A stretch of 64,000 nt of DNA. Origin: Prosthecodimorpha hirschii (GTDB lineage: Bacteria; Pseudomonadota; Alphaproteobacteria; Rhizobiales; Ancalomicrobiaceae). How positions within the stretch are numbered: the stretch's first letter is position 1; each line of letters starts with the position of its first letter. Shown in pieces: positions 38,172 through 47,119 of this stretch. The stretch is from positions 2,986,567-3,050,566 of the forward strand of contig NZ_LJYW01000001.1 in the NCBI RefSeq assembly GCF_001305515.1, written 5' to 3'. The notes under the pieces were generated by a model. That model had not been told where the DNA came from, did no database searches, and was given only the letters and a program-made list of their open reading frames with translations. The position numbers and the translations under genes are program-made.

Positions 38172-38927
38172 TCAGTTTCGGGATCCGGCGAAGTAGTCGA
38201 CCCGGCGCTCGATCGCACCGAGCAGGGTATCGATCAGGAAGGCGAGCCCGAAGAGCACAATCAGCATGGCCCACATGTGCTCCATCAGGAAATTCGACGA
38301 GTAGATCTCGAAGAGGCGGCCGAACCCGACCACCGAGACCAGGAGCTGGCCGATGATCACGCCCTTGACGGCGCGCAGCAGTCCCAGCCGGATGCCGGTC
38401 AGGATCTCGGGAAGGGCGGACAGGACGTAGATCTTCGAGAAGGCCTGCCAGCGGCTGGCCCCGTAGACGCGCGCCATCTCGACCAGCGACGGCGAGATCG
38501 ATTGCGTCCCGGCCCGTGCGTCCAGGATGACGATCCAGATCGCGAACAGCACCACCGTCAGCACGATCGTGGTCTCGCCGAACCCGAAGATGGCCATGAT
38601 CACCGGCACCAGCGCGGAGAGCGGGGCCGAAATGAACACGTTGACCCAGGGCAGCAGAAGCCGGTCGAGAAGCGGCACGCGGCCCATCAGGATGCCGACC
38701 GGCACGCCGACCAGGATCGCCACCGCACTGCCGGCCGCAAAGGTGCGCGCCGTGATGCCGACGGCCTCCCAGAAGCTCTCCGTCCCGGCGATCTCGGCGA
38801 GACGGACCAGCGTCGCCGACAAGGGCGGGATCAGAAGGGTGAGGTCGGCCCGGCCGACGATCTCCCAGACGATCGCCCAGACGACGAGCGACGCCATGGC
38901 AGGAATCCGGTAGCCGCCGATCAGCAT
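38172..38927 (-). CDS. ABC transporter permease (SsuC/TauC-type)
   Basis: A 251-residue permease with six spans and the EAA-type loop EMARVYGASRWQAFSKIYVLSA. It is the second permease in this operon (see 39785-40618). The system therefore has two different permeases rather than the usual homodimer of NitT/TauT importers. It follows the ATPase gene by 12 bases. Confidence 0.88.
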   Translation of the reverse strand: MLIGGYRIPAMASLVVWAIVWEIVGRADLTLLIPPLSATLVRLAEIAGTESFWEAVGITARTFAAGSAVAILVGVPVGILMGRVPLLDRLLLPWVNVFISAPLSALVPVIMAIFGFGETTIVLTVVLFAIWIVILDARAGTQSISPSLVEMARVYGASRWQAFSKIYVLSALPEILTGIRLGLLRAVKGVIIGQLLVSVVGFGRLFEIYSSNFLMEHMWAMLIVLFGLAFLIDTLLGAIERRVDYFAGSRN

Positions 38928-38939
38928 GACGTCTCGCCC

Positions 38940-39788
38940 TCACTCGACATAGTGGCGCAGCCCCTGCCAGATATCCTCGACCGTATCGAGATAGTCCGGG
39001 TGCCGGCGGATGCGATCCGGATCGCCGTCGCGCGGCAGGTCGATCTCGATGATCCGCTGCACGCGGCTCGGGCGCCGCGACAGCAGCACGATCCGGTTGG
39101 AGACATAGACCGCCTCCTCGATCGAATGGGTGACGAACAGGAAGGTCTTGCGCTCCTGGGCGACCAGACGGAGCAGGTCCTCCTGGAAGCGGCGGCGCGT
39201 CTGTTCGTCGACGGCCGAGAAGGGCTCGTCCATCATGACCACGTCGGCATTGACCGCGAGCGCCCGCGCCAGGCCGACGCGCTGGCGCATGCCGCCCGAC
39301 AGTTCGTGCGGATATTTGTGCTCGAAGCCCTTGAGGCCGACCGCCTCGATATAGCGCTCGGCGACGGCCTCGCGCTCCGACCGCGCCACGCCGCGCAGTT
39401 CGAGCCCGAAGGCGGCGTTGCGCAGCACGGTCGCCCAGGGCATCAAGGCGAAATCCTGGAACACGAAGCTGCGCTCCGGCCCGGGCCCCGTCACGCGCCG
39501 ACCCTTGACGAGGATTTCGCCGGCCGTCGGGGCGACGAGACCCGCGATGATCTTCAGGAGCGTGGTCTTGCCGCAGCCGGAGGGGCCGAGCAGGGAGGTC
39601 AAGGCGCCTTCCGGGAAGGTCAGGCTGATATTGTTGAGCGCTTCGACGCCGCCACCATAGGTCTTGGAGATGCCGCGCACCTCGACGATGCCGTCGGGCG
39701 CCGCGGCGGCCGGGATGCCGTCACCGAAACGGCCCGGATGCGCGCTCGGAGGCATACCGGCGGAGCCGGCCGGGAGCGTCGTGATCAT
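38940..39788 (-). CDS. ABC transporter ATP-binding protein (SsuB/TauB-type)
   Basis: A 282-residue ATPase. Walker A is GPSGCGKTT, Q-loop FVFQDFALMPWATV (the W after the Q-loop is typical of NitT/TauT ATPases), signature LSGGMRQRVGLARAL, Walker B VVMMDEPFSAVD and the switch FVTHSIEEAV. The N-terminal 30 residues are a Gly/Ala/Pro-rich extension. Its ATG overlaps the upstream permease stop by four bases. Confidence 0.92.
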   Translation of the reverse strand: MITTLPAGSAGMPPSAHPGRFGDGIPAAAAPDGIVEVRGISKTYGGGVEALNNISLTFPEGALTSLLGPSGCGKTTLLKIIAGLVAPTAGEILVKGRRVTGPGPERSFVFQDFALMPWATVLRNAAFGLELRGVARSEREAVAERYIEAVGLKGFEHKYPHELSGGMRQRVGLARALAVNADVVMMDEPFSAVDEQTRRRFQEDLLRLVAQERKTFLFVTHSIEEAVYVSNRIVLLSRRPSRVQRIIEIDLPRDGDPDRIRRHPDYLDTVEDIWQGLRHYVE

Positions 39789-40618
39789 GCGGTCCTCCGC
39801 GTCTCGGGTCGCAGGAAGCGCTGCTCCACGAAGCCCAGGATTTCGATGAAGCCGACCGACACCATGATGATCGCCGCGATCGCCGCGTACATCTTCGGAT
39901 AGTCCGCGATCGACTGGTTGTAGGTGATGATGTCGCCGATGCCGGTGGGGGTGACGAGCAGTTCGGCCAGCACCGCTCCGACGAAACCGGCCGCCGCGCC
40001 GAGGCGCAGTCCGGCGAAGATGACCGGCGTCGCGGCCGGCAGGATGATCTTGCGGATGATCTGCGCCCGCGTGCCGAGAAAGCTGGTGCCCATCTCGATC
40101 AGGCTGCGCGGGGCATGGCGCACGGCCTTGAAGGAATTCAGCACGATCACCGGCATGGCCATGATGCAGACGATCGACACCTTGGTCAGCAGGCCGATGC
40201 CGTAGGCCATCACCAGGATCGGGACCAGCGCCGCCAGGGGCGCGGCCTGCAGGACGATGAAGATCGGCACGCCGAACCACTCGACCCGTTCGTCGAGCCC
40301 CATCGCCACGCCGATGCCGACCCCGACGGCGCCGGACACCGCCAGTCCGATGGCGAGCGGCGTCAGCGTCACCCCGAAGGCACGCAGCAGACTGCCGTCG
40401 GACAGCAGGGCCACGAAAGCCGTGGCGGTCTCCGAGAAGGGTGGAAAGGACGGGCTGACCGGCCAGCGGCCGGCGATCTCCCAGGCCAGTAGCGCGATGG
40501 CGAAGGACACCGCCCGGAGCGTGAGGGGATGGACGAGCGCGGCGAGCGGCCGGAAGCGGGCGGCCCGGGCCACGGTCGCAGGCGGCGTCGAGAGGCTGTT
40601 CATGCCGGTCCCGATCAT
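39785..40618 (-). CDS. ABC transporter permease (NitT/TauT family)
   Basis: A 277-residue permease with six spans and the EAA loop EMGTSFLGTRAQIIRKIILP. The start ATG 40618 (or the internal ATG at 40603) is chosen; the longer open frame upstream is a shadow. It lies between the binding-protein and ATPase genes and overlaps the latter by four bases. Confidence 0.85.
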   Translation of the reverse strand: MIGTGMNSLSTPPATVARAARFRPLAALVHPLTLRAVSFAIALLAWEIAGRWPVSPSFPPFSETATAFVALLSDGSLLRAFGVTLTPLAIGLAVSGAVGVGIGVAMGLDERVEWFGVPIFIVLQAAPLAALVPILVMAYGIGLLTKVSIVCIMAMPVIVLNSFKAVRHAPRSLIEMGTSFLGTRAQIIRKIILPAATPVIFAGLRLGAAAGFVGAVLAELLVTPTGIGDIITYNQSIADYPKMYAAIAAIIMVSVGFIEILGFVEQRFLRPETRRTA

Positions 40619-40782
40619 GAGGAAACGTCCCTGGCTGGGTCTGGTCCGCCCGCCGCGGGGCGGCGCGGAGGCGCCGATCTGAGGGTCATCCTGCCGCCCG
40701 GGCATCATCCGGCGCCGGACACCGGACCGGCGCCGCCGGTCCGAAGGCCGCGCCGCGGAGCCCGGCGCCGGCGCCCGGCGGG

Positions 40783-41775
40783 TCAGCCGCCCATCTTCTT
40801 GCGGGCGCGCTCGAGCGGTCCGAAATCCCAGAACTCCTCGACCTTCAGCTCCGCCGCCGGCCCGGCCATCTGCCCGGCCTGGGTGTAGAAGTCGAAGTCG
40901 AGCTTGACCGCCTGCGGCGACCCGCCGGCCTTGTCGAAGACCCCGTTGTCGACCGCCTGCCGATAGTACTTGTCCACGTCGGCGAGCAGTTCCTTCGGCA
41001 GATCCTTGAGCAGGCCTCGCTTGACGCGCTCCTTTTCGACCATGGTCGGATCGGCCGCCATCTCGCGCCAGACCTTGGCGAATTCCTCGACGATCGTGTC
41101 GGCCGCGGCCTGGTTCTTGGCGAGCCACTCGGTGCGCGCGAACAGGATCTCGTCGCTGGCCTTCTCGTCGAGGCCGGGCAGGACGTGGAACTTGTCCGCG
41201 CTCTTGGCGAGCAGGAGGTTCTTGTTGGCGAGGTCGACGATGGTCGCCTTGATCTGCCCGTTCAGCATGGCGACGACGCGGTTTTCGGAGCCGGCCACAT
41301 AGGAGCGTTGGCCGAACTTGATCCCGTTCCGGTCGGCCAGGATGTTGCCGATCGCCTCGGTCCCGGTCCCGCGGGCGTGGAACACGAAGGGCTGGCCGTC
41401 GAGGTCCTTCCACGTCTTGTAGAGCGATTTGTCGGCGACCGCGAAGAACACCAGACGCGTCACCTGGAAGATGCCCTTCAGCGGGGCCTTGGATTTCTGA
41501 ATGACCGCATAGGGCGTGCCGATCCCGAGATCGGCCTGGCCGTTGACGACGGCCTGGATCGCCAGGTCCTCCTTGGCGAAGGAGGTCAGCGTATAGTCGA
41601 TGCCGCGCTCCTTGGCCCGTTCGAGCGCCACGATGTAGGCGAGCGTTTCGACCGACACGGTATCGCCGAGCGCAACCTGGACCTTGGCGGCCTGCGCTTC
41701 CGCCACGGCGGCCGGAACCGTCACGGTCAGGACGGCGCCTGCGATCGCACCCATAAATCTGGACATGAACGACAT
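40783..41775 (-). CDS. ABC transporter substrate-binding protein (NitT/TauT family)
   Basis: A 330-residue binding protein of the NMT1/SsuA-like fold. The signal peptide is residues 1-25 (MGAIAGAVLTVTVPAAVAEA). The mature region has ALGDTVSVETLAYIVALERA and GQADLGIGTPYAVIQKSKAP, which line the ligand cleft in this family. ATG 41775 follows an AGGGAG site. It is the first gene of the operon binding protein, permease, ATPase, permease, FAH hydrolase. The ligand is unknown; an organic acid or aromatic acid would fit the hydrolase. Confidence 0.88.
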   Translation of the reverse strand: MSFMSRFMGAIAGAVLTVTVPAAVAEAQAAKVQVALGDTVSVETLAYIVALERAKERGIDYTLTSFAKEDLAIQAVVNGQADLGIGTPYAVIQKSKAPLKGIFQVTRLVFFAVADKSLYKTWKDLDGQPFVFHARGTGTEAIGNILADRNGIKFGQRSYVAGSENRVVAMLNGQIKATIVDLANKNLLLAKSADKFHVLPGLDEKASDEILFARTEWLAKNQAAADTIVEEFAKVWREMAADPTMVEKERVKRGLLKDLPKELLADVDKYYRQAVDNGVFDKAGGSPQAVKLDFDFYTQAGQMAGPAAELKVEEFWDFGPLERARKKMGG

Positions 41776-42149
41776 GGGAACAGCTCCCTCGGCAGTTTCC
41801 TCAAGGCGCCCCGCCGGTTCTCCGGGCTCTGCGGCAGCCTCGGACCGGAAGGTATATCGCTGAATATGGTCGCGCAAACTATTTTATCGATATTTTTGGA
41901 GTGCGCCAATTTTCGTCGCGAAAAGACGTGGGCGAGCGACCGCACCGAAGCGACGACGGGCGCCGGTCCGGGCCGGATATCGCAGACGGACGATCGAAGG
42001 CGGCGCCAGACGCGCGGTGCGCGGCCTCATACCAACGGCGCGGGATGCCGACGCCTCGGGCCGTTGAAGCAACGCGAATTTCTCATAGGCGTCAGGGGCA
42101 TGCGAAATTCGCGTATCGAATGCCGACGATCATTCCATGACCGTCGGTA
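41776..42149. other. GntR-to-importer intergenic region
   Basis: About 375 bases between the GntR gene and the importer operon, both on the minus strand. It should hold the importer promoter. The clear feature is an 11-bp inverted repeat at 42072-42114, listed separately. Confidence 0.45.
42072..42114. promoter_or_regulatory. 11-bp inverted repeat between GntR gene and ABC operon
   Basis: ACGCGAATTTC at 42072-42082 and its exact reverse complement GAAATTCGCGT at 42104-42114 flank 21 bases. It lies 36 bases after the GntR stop and about 300 bases upstream of the binding-protein start. It could be a pair of operator half-sites for the GntR protein or a terminator/attenuator stem; no T-run follows on the minus strand. 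Confidence 0.45.
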
Positions 42150-42830
42150 TCAGTCGACGGCGACGGCGAAGTCGGTCTCGATGATGGTCAGGGTCTTCTG
42201 ATAGTGCCGCTGCAGCAGCTCGACGGTGCGCTCGACCTCGCCGTCGATGGCCGCGTCCATGATTTCGCGGTGCTCGTCAGGCCCCTGCCGGGCCGGGTAG
42301 ACCCGAGCCGCCGCGAGCCGGCGATAGCGGTCCGCCTGGTCGCGCATGTCGCGGCAGAAGCCGAGCAGCCAGGAGGAGCCGCAATTGGCGATCAGGGCGT
42401 GGTGGAACTCCCGGTGCCGCTCCTCCCAATCCGGATTGAAGCTGTAGCTGGCCGGGTCGAGCGAGCGGGGCGTCCGCGACAGGCGGTGAAACGCCAGCAC
42501 CACGCCCTCCTCCCAGGCGACGGTGCGGTGCAGGATCGATTCGCGCACGGCGATGCCTTCGAGCCAGCATCGCGTCTTCACCAGTTCGGCCAATTGGGCG
42601 AGGCTGACCTGGGAGACGTAGAATCCGCGCTGGTCGCGGCGTTCGACGAGGCCCTCCGAGGACAGGCGGTTCAAGGCCTCGCGCACGGGGCTCGCCCCGG
42701 TCCCGTAGCGCTCGCAGACGAACTCGATCCGCAATTTCAGACCCGGCGCGAGCGATCCGGCGAGGATGTCGTCTCGAATCCGGTCATAGACCGTGGACGA
42801 GGTGGTGAGGCGGACGATGGGTTCGTTCAT
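42150..42830 (-). CDS. GntR-family (FadR/FCD subfamily) regulator
   Basis: A 226-residue regulator. The winged helix is at residues 10-75 (VYDRIRDDILAGSLAPGLKL and YGTGASPVREALNRLSSEGL). The FCD all-helical ligand domain follows, with metal-ligand candidates in DWEERHREFHHALIANCG and DEHREIMDAAIDGE. FCD members sense carboxylic acids. It lies upstream of the NitT/TauT-type ABC operon in the same orientation and is its likely repressor. Confidence 0.9.
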   Translation of the reverse strand: MNEPIVRLTTSSTVYDRIRDDILAGSLAPGLKLRIEFVCERYGTGASPVREALNRLSSEGLVERRDQRGFYVSQVSLAQLAELVKTRCWLEGIAVRESILHRTVAWEEGVVLAFHRLSRTPRSLDPASYSFNPDWEERHREFHHALIANCGSSWLLGFCRDMRDQADRYRRLAAARVYPARQGPDEHREIMDAAIDGEVERTVELLQRHYQKTLTIIETDFAVAVD

Positions 42831-43225
42831 GGCAGCCGGACAGAAGCGACGGTAACCGGGGGTTCATAGCACGAACCACGACGCAGGAAAGAAAAACGAT
42901 TATCCGAGCCAGAATCAATTTTCATCGAGTTTGTGATCGCCCGCCAGGATCCCAGGCGGCGGCCGAGCAGACGCCGAGTCCCGGCGCCGCAGGCCGTCAG
43001 AGGGACGGCATCGCGGACGTCCTGCGTGCCGCACACGGTCCCGCCGCCGTCGACGCCAACGAAGCGCCCAGCCTCGATGCCGCGCCGCCCGGTGCCGCCC
43101 GCGGACCGCCCCATGGCCGTCTCAGACAGACAGCCGACGACGCTCACCCGATCGTCAAACCGGGCATATGGTCGAATGCCATTCGTTTCAGCGCTTCGGA
43201 AATGTGCCGGCCAAGCCGGCGGAAT
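42831..43225. other. Intergenic region, nothing recognised
   Basis: About 395 bases between the GntR start and the tRNA 3' end. It contains the GntR promoter (AT-richer part 42880-42940). No coding frame or repeat is convincing. Confidence 0.45.
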
Positions 43226-43301
43226 TGGTGGAGCCGAGGGGAATCGAACCCCTGACCTCTGCAGTGCGATTGCAGCGCTCTCCCATCTGAGCTACGGCCC
43301 C
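43226..43301 (-). tRNA. tRNA-Ala (anticodon CGC)
   Basis: A 76-base tRNA read on the minus strand from GGGGCCG at 43301 to a genomically encoded CCA at 43226-43228. The D arm GTAGCTCAGATGGGAGAGC, the anticodon stem CTGCA/TGCAG with loop ATCGCAC (anticodon CGC) and the T arm AGGGGTTCGATTCCCCT all pair correctly. The 7-bp acceptor stem GGGGCCG/CGGCTCC pairs with one G-T wobble. The discriminator is A and a G3-T70 pair marks alanine identity. Confidence 0.95.
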
Positions 43302-43361
43302 GTCTGGCCTGCGGACAGGCCCCTCGGACCTGCGAACAGGCCCCCGGCTGGGATGGGCGCC

Positions 43362-43390
43362 ATTTAGGGTGTGGGGCGGGGGGCTGTCAA
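43362..43390 (-). promoter_or_regulatory. Sigma-70 promoter of tRNA-Ala
   Basis: On the minus strand a perfect TTGACA (43390-43385), a 17-base spacer and CTAAAT (43367-43362) precede the tRNA by about 60 bases. Consensus -35 and correct spacing make this the best promoter visible in the window. Confidence 0.65.
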
Positions 43391-43559
43391 GCGATTGTCC
43401 GGGGCGGAATGCAGAGCGGTGGCGGGGGGCGCCGGCCGCCGCCGGAGGCCGGCCCGGCTTGCCGCACCGGCGGCGCCGGGACGGCGCCGGCGCCTGTCGA
43501 TCCCGCCGCCGGATCCGCGGCTCTATCCCCGGATCCGGCGCCGGGCTCGGCCTGACGGC

Positions 43560-44381
43560 TCAGGATTCGGTGGTCATGCGGGCGCGGGCGAAGCGTTCGA
43601 GCGACAGGGCGATCACCGCCATGCCGAGCATCGTCCCGTAGAAATACGAGAGATCCATCGTCTTGCTTTCGTAGAAATTGTAGAACCCGGATCGCGCCAA
43701 TTCGATCGGGTGCATCAGCGGGTTCCAGGCGATGATTTCGCGCATCGTCGGCGGCATGTAGTCGACCACGAACATCTTGCCGGAGAAGATGAACTGGGCA
43801 CGCCGGAGGACGCTGTAGAAGCGATCCCACCAGGGCAGGTAGACCTCCAGCGAGGCATTCAGCACGCCGATCACGAAGCCGTAGACGCCGGCCATGAAGA
43901 TCGCCTCGTAGACGCGCAGGATATCCTCCGGCCAGAGAACCTGCTCGGGGAAGATGGTCTTCATGAAGAAATTGTGACTGAACAAAAAGATATGATAGAT
44001 AATGATCATGTTGGTCACGATCATCACGAACTGCGCCACATAGATGTCGAAGGGCGTGATGATCGGGAAATTGAGCACCATCTTGTTCTTCGACATGGCG
44101 CCCGAAATCGCGGCTTCCGTCTTGTTGAAGGCGTAGAAGACGACGACGCCCTGAAGGAAGAACAGCGCCATGCTGTTGCCGAGCGGCGGGATCGGGTGGA
44201 ACTCGTAGCGGATGAGGGACAGGCCGATGATCAGCGCCAGCGGCTCGATGAAGGTCGAGGCATAGCCGAGCCGGCCCTCGCTCGACCGGTGCACTTCGCG
44301 GCCGAGCAGGGCGACCACGTTGCGAAAGCGCATCGCAAGCGGCGACCCGTAGGGATTGCGGGTGCTTTTGGTTCGAGCCAT
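43560..44381 (-). CDS. ABC-2 type polysaccharide export permease (KpsM-like)
   Basis: A 273-residue six-span permease of the ABC-2 capsular polysaccharide exporter type. The family pattern includes ALFFLQGVVVFYAFNK, FSGKMFVVDYMPPTMREI and the conserved NPLMHPIELARSGFY segment. In complete systems it pairs with a KpsT-type ATPase; none is adjacent, so the partner must be elsewhere or lost. It is isolated between the tRNA gene and an unknown gene on the same strand. Confidence 0.82.
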   Translation of the reverse strand: MARTKSTRNPYGSPLAMRFRNVVALLGREVHRSSEGRLGYASTFIEPLALIIGLSLIRYEFHPIPPLGNSMALFFLQGVVVFYAFNKTEAAISGAMSKNKMVLNFPIITPFDIYVAQFVMIVTNMIIIYHIFLFSHNFFMKTIFPEQVLWPEDILRVYEAIFMAGVYGFVIGVLNASLEVYLPWWDRFYSVLRRAQFIFSGKMFVVDYMPPTMREIIAWNPLMHPIELARSGFYNFYESKTMDLSYFYGTMLGMAVIALSLERFARARMTTES

Positions 44382-44435
44382 GCCGTGCCGTTCCTGCCAA
44401 GCGCCCGCCCCGGGACGCCTCCGCCGGGCGGGCGG

Positions 44436-45227
44436 TCAGGCGGCGTCCGAGGTCCGGAGCGCGCGATTGAAATCCACGTAGCCGACGACCGCGTGAACAA
44501 GTTCGTGTTCGGGTCCGTCTTCGCCGAACGGCGCCAGCGTCCAGGTCCAGCACGCATCCGGAACCGGCAGGCGATGGCCGCCGATCAGATCGACCGTCTC
44601 CAGGACCCGGCCCGCCCGATCGACCGTCCGTTGCTCGGTATCGGTCAGCAGGCAGACCCGGCCGCGAAAGCCGGCGAGCCCGGCGAGATGGCCGGCCACC
44701 AGGACCGGGCCGATCGCGTCAGGTTGTGGTAATGTAGCGATCGTGTGCGCCGCGGCAAGGTCTTCGTAGGCGAGCGGGATCTGGCTCAGGAGATTGGCCG
44801 AGACGACCAGGTCGACCTCCGGGTCGGCGGCGAATTCGGCGAGCGGATCGCCCGACGGCCGGCCGTCGGACGCGAGGCCGGCGAGATCGCGCGTGACCAG
44901 GACGACGTTGCGATGCCGCACCAGGCGCAAGCGGACGATGCTCAGATGGACGGCATCGACCAGCAGGACGGTTTCAAAGGCGGCGGCAAGCCTCGCCACG
45001 GGCACGTCGCGGACGAGTCCGGAGCCGAGCACCACCACCTTGCGGCGCCGCGGCAGGTCGGCCATGGCGCGCTCGACCACGGACCAGCATTGCCGGTAAT
45101 GGGGCGCCCAGGCGGCCGCGCAGCGACCGGCCCGCGACCACAGATCGACGGCGGCCTTCAGATGGCCGAGCCGGCGATGCGCGGTCGGGCAGGGCGTGGT
45201 CAGATAGACGAGGACTTCGGCAAGCAC
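44436..45227 (-). CDS. Unknown protein with Rossmann-like (methyltransferase-like) core
   Basis: A 263-residue protein that I do not recognise at family level. Residues about 60-135 look like a Rossmann nucleotide-binding start: RRKVVVLGSGLVRDVPVARL, then FETVLLVDAVHLSIVR with an acidic end to the second strand, and DLVVSANLLSQIPLAYED as the fourth strand and following loop. This matches class I SAM methyltransferases in outline. The start is GTG 45227 with GGAG upstream. It ends 54 bases before the KpsM-like gene and may be co-transcribed with it. Confidence 0.55.
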   Translation of the reverse strand: MLAEVLVYLTTPCPTAHRRLGHLKAAVDLWSRAGRCAAAWAPHYRQCWSVVERAMADLPRRRKVVVLGSGLVRDVPVARLAAAFETVLLVDAVHLSIVRLRLVRHRNVVLVTRDLAGLASDGRPSGDPLAEFAADPEVDLVVSANLLSQIPLAYEDLAAAHTIATLPQPDAIGPVLVAGHLAGLAGFRGRVCLLTDTEQRTVDRAGRVLETVDLIGGHRLPVPDACWTWTLAPFGEDGPEHELVHAVVGYVDFNRALRTSDAA

Positions 45228-45470
45228 GGCGGCTCCGGCCCGGCTTCGGCGGGCGATTCGGTCGATCCGGGGCCAGTCTAGCGCCCCGGGCGGCGGCGGT
45301 CCCGCGGGGCCGTTCGCCGGGGGCCCCCGGAGCGGCGGTCGCGATCGCGTCCGTCCCGCCTGACGCGGCCGGCGGCGATCGGGGGTTCGGCGGCAAAAGC
45401 ACCGGCGGGGGTGGTTGCCCAGCGCCGGGCCGCCTACGTAGGATGCTCGAAGTCAACCGGACAGGAAGCC

Positions 45471-46136
45471 ATGACGACGACGCCCTCCGCCGATCCGTCC
45501 CCCGCCGCCGGCCCGGTGACCGCCCCGACCGCCCGCCCAGATGCGGTCCATCCGGGCGTAGCCCGCAGCAAGGCGAAGCTGCCGACCGGGGTCAAGCTGG
45601 CCATCGATTTCGGGCCGCTGCTGGTCTTCTTCCTGGCCTACCGCTTCTCGGACATCTTCGTCGCCACCACCGCCTGCATGATCGCCACCGCGGTCGCGCT
45701 GGCGGTCGCCTATGCGCTGACCCGGCACCTGCCGGTGATGCTGCTGGTCACCGGCGCCGTCGTGATGATCTTCGGCGGGCTGACGATCTATCTGCACGAC
45801 GACACCTTCTTCAAGATGAAGCCGACCATCATTTACGGTCTGTTCGGTATCGCGCTCGCGGTCGGGCTGCTGTTCGGGAAGTATCTGCTCTCGCATGTCT
45901 TCGAATTCGCGATTCGGCTCGATGCGGAGGGCTGGCGCAAGCTGACGGTACGCTGGTGCCTCTTCTTCTTCGCGATGGCGATCCTGAACGAACTGGTCTG
46001 GCGCAACGTGTCGCAGGCGCGCTGGGTCGACTTCAAATTCTTCGGGCTGCCGGCACTGACCTTCCTGTTCGCCATGGCGCAGATGCCGCTGATGCAGCGC
46101 CACACCGTCGAGGACGAGGGCGACACTCCGGCCTGA
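45471..46136 (+). CDS. yciB: YciB/IspZ inner-membrane septation protein
   Basis: A 221-residue protein of the YciB (IspZ, septation protein A) family, with five spans from LAIDFGPLLVFFLAYRFSDI onward. The conserved FFKMKPTIIYGLFGIALAVG and RWCLFFFAMAILNELVWRN blocks are present. YciB links cell elongation and division in the inner membrane. The N-terminal 45 residues are a Pro/Ala-rich extension. ATG 45471 follows an AGGAAG site. Confidence 0.9.
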   Translation: MTTTPSADPSPAAGPVTAPTARPDAVHPGVARSKAKLPTGVKLAIDFGPLLVFFLAYRFSDIFVATTACMIATAVALAVAYALTRHLPVMLLVTGAVVMIFGGLTIYLHDDTFFKMKPTIIYGLFGIALAVGLLFGKYLLSHVFEFAIRLDAEGWRKLTVRWCLFFFAMAILNELVWRNVSQARWVDFKFFGLPALTFLFAMAQMPLMQRHTVEDEGDTPA

Positions 46137-46170
46137 CGGCCGCGGCAGGGGCGCGGGATCGGGGCGCGGT

Positions 46171-46815
46171 TCAGCGGCGCGCGGCGGCGCCGCCATGCGT
46201 GCCGGCCGCCCAGGCCAGGGCATCGTCGAGCCGGTCGTTGCCCCAGAACAATTCCCCGTCGGCGGTGACGAAGCTCGGTGCGCCGAAGATGCCGTGGCGC
46301 TGGGCGTCCTCGGTGACGATCTTCAGCCGATTCTTGATCGCCTCGTCGGCGCGCGCGCGGGCGACCAGCTGCTGGCCGGCAAGCCCGAGGCCGTCGAGCA
46401 AAGGAACCAGGGTCTCCGCCTTGGAAACATCCCGCCCCTCGCCGAATTCCGCCGTGTAGACGGCCCGCGAGAAGGGCGCCACCCAGCCCTCCTGGGCGCC
46501 GATCAGCGCCAGACGCGCGGCCAGCAAGGTGTTCTGCGGGAAGGGATCCGGGCGCCGGAACGGCAGCCCCATCGCGGCCGCCGAGCGCTCCATGTCGCGC
46601 CACATGTAGCGGCCCTTGGCCGGATAGAGATTGAAGGGCGAGGTGCTCCAGCCCTGGCCGGCGAAGATCGGGCCGAGCAGGAAAGGGCGCCAGGTGATCG
46701 CAACCCCGGCCTCCGCGGCCGCGGCCTCGATCCGCATGGCGCTGAGATAGGAATAGGTCGACGCGAATTCGTACCAGAATTCGACGGAGGACACGGGCTT
46801 CGGCGTGGCGACCAT
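46171..46815 (-). CDS. 2-hydroxychromene-2-carboxylate isomerase family protein
   Basis: A 214-residue DsbA-like-fold, glutathione S-transferase kappa-type protein. The signature FWYEFASTYSYLSAMRIEAA at the N-terminus (S as the active-site residue), WRPFLLGPIF and the C-terminal GIFGAPSFVTADGELFWGND match the NahD/HCCA isomerase family. Classical members isomerise 2-hydroxychromene-2-carboxylate in naphthalene degradation; this one has no naphthalene genes nearby, so the substrate is open. GGAGAG precedes ATG 46815. Confidence 0.88.
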   Translation of the reverse strand: MVATPKPVSSVEFWYEFASTYSYLSAMRIEAAAAEAGVAITWRPFLLGPIFAGQGWSTSPFNLYPAKGRYMWRDMERSAAAMGLPFRRPDPFPQNTLLAARLALIGAQEGWVAPFSRAVYTAEFGEGRDVSKAETLVPLLDGLGLAGQQLVARARADEAIKNRLKIVTEDAQRHGIFGAPSFVTADGELFWGNDRLDDALAWAAGTHGGAAARR

Positions 46816-47119
46816 GCGCGACACTCTCCAGCACAACGGCGGTTTACGCCCGGATCCGTCATGATCCCGGCAGCGACGCGACCGAAACCCCGACGGACAC
46901 GAATCGTTTCCATGCCCCCGCTTCGAACTGTAGAGCCAGACAGGAAGGAAGGGGAACACTTCCTGGACCGGCATCCCCAATCCGACGGCGGGCAGAGCGC
47001 CCGAGCGGCCGCGGCGCCGGCTCGATCGGCACTGCGGCGATCGATACCGCCGCGCCGATCGGAGCCGAAGGCGGAGTGAAGCGTTCATCCGGGCTGGACC
47101 CGATCGAGGAAGGACCTGC
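46816..47119. other. Divergent intergenic region, nothing recognised
   Basis: About 300 bases between the isomerase-family gene and the PAP2 gene. It must hold both promoters, but no clear consensus element, repeat or small gene was seen. Confidence 0.45.
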
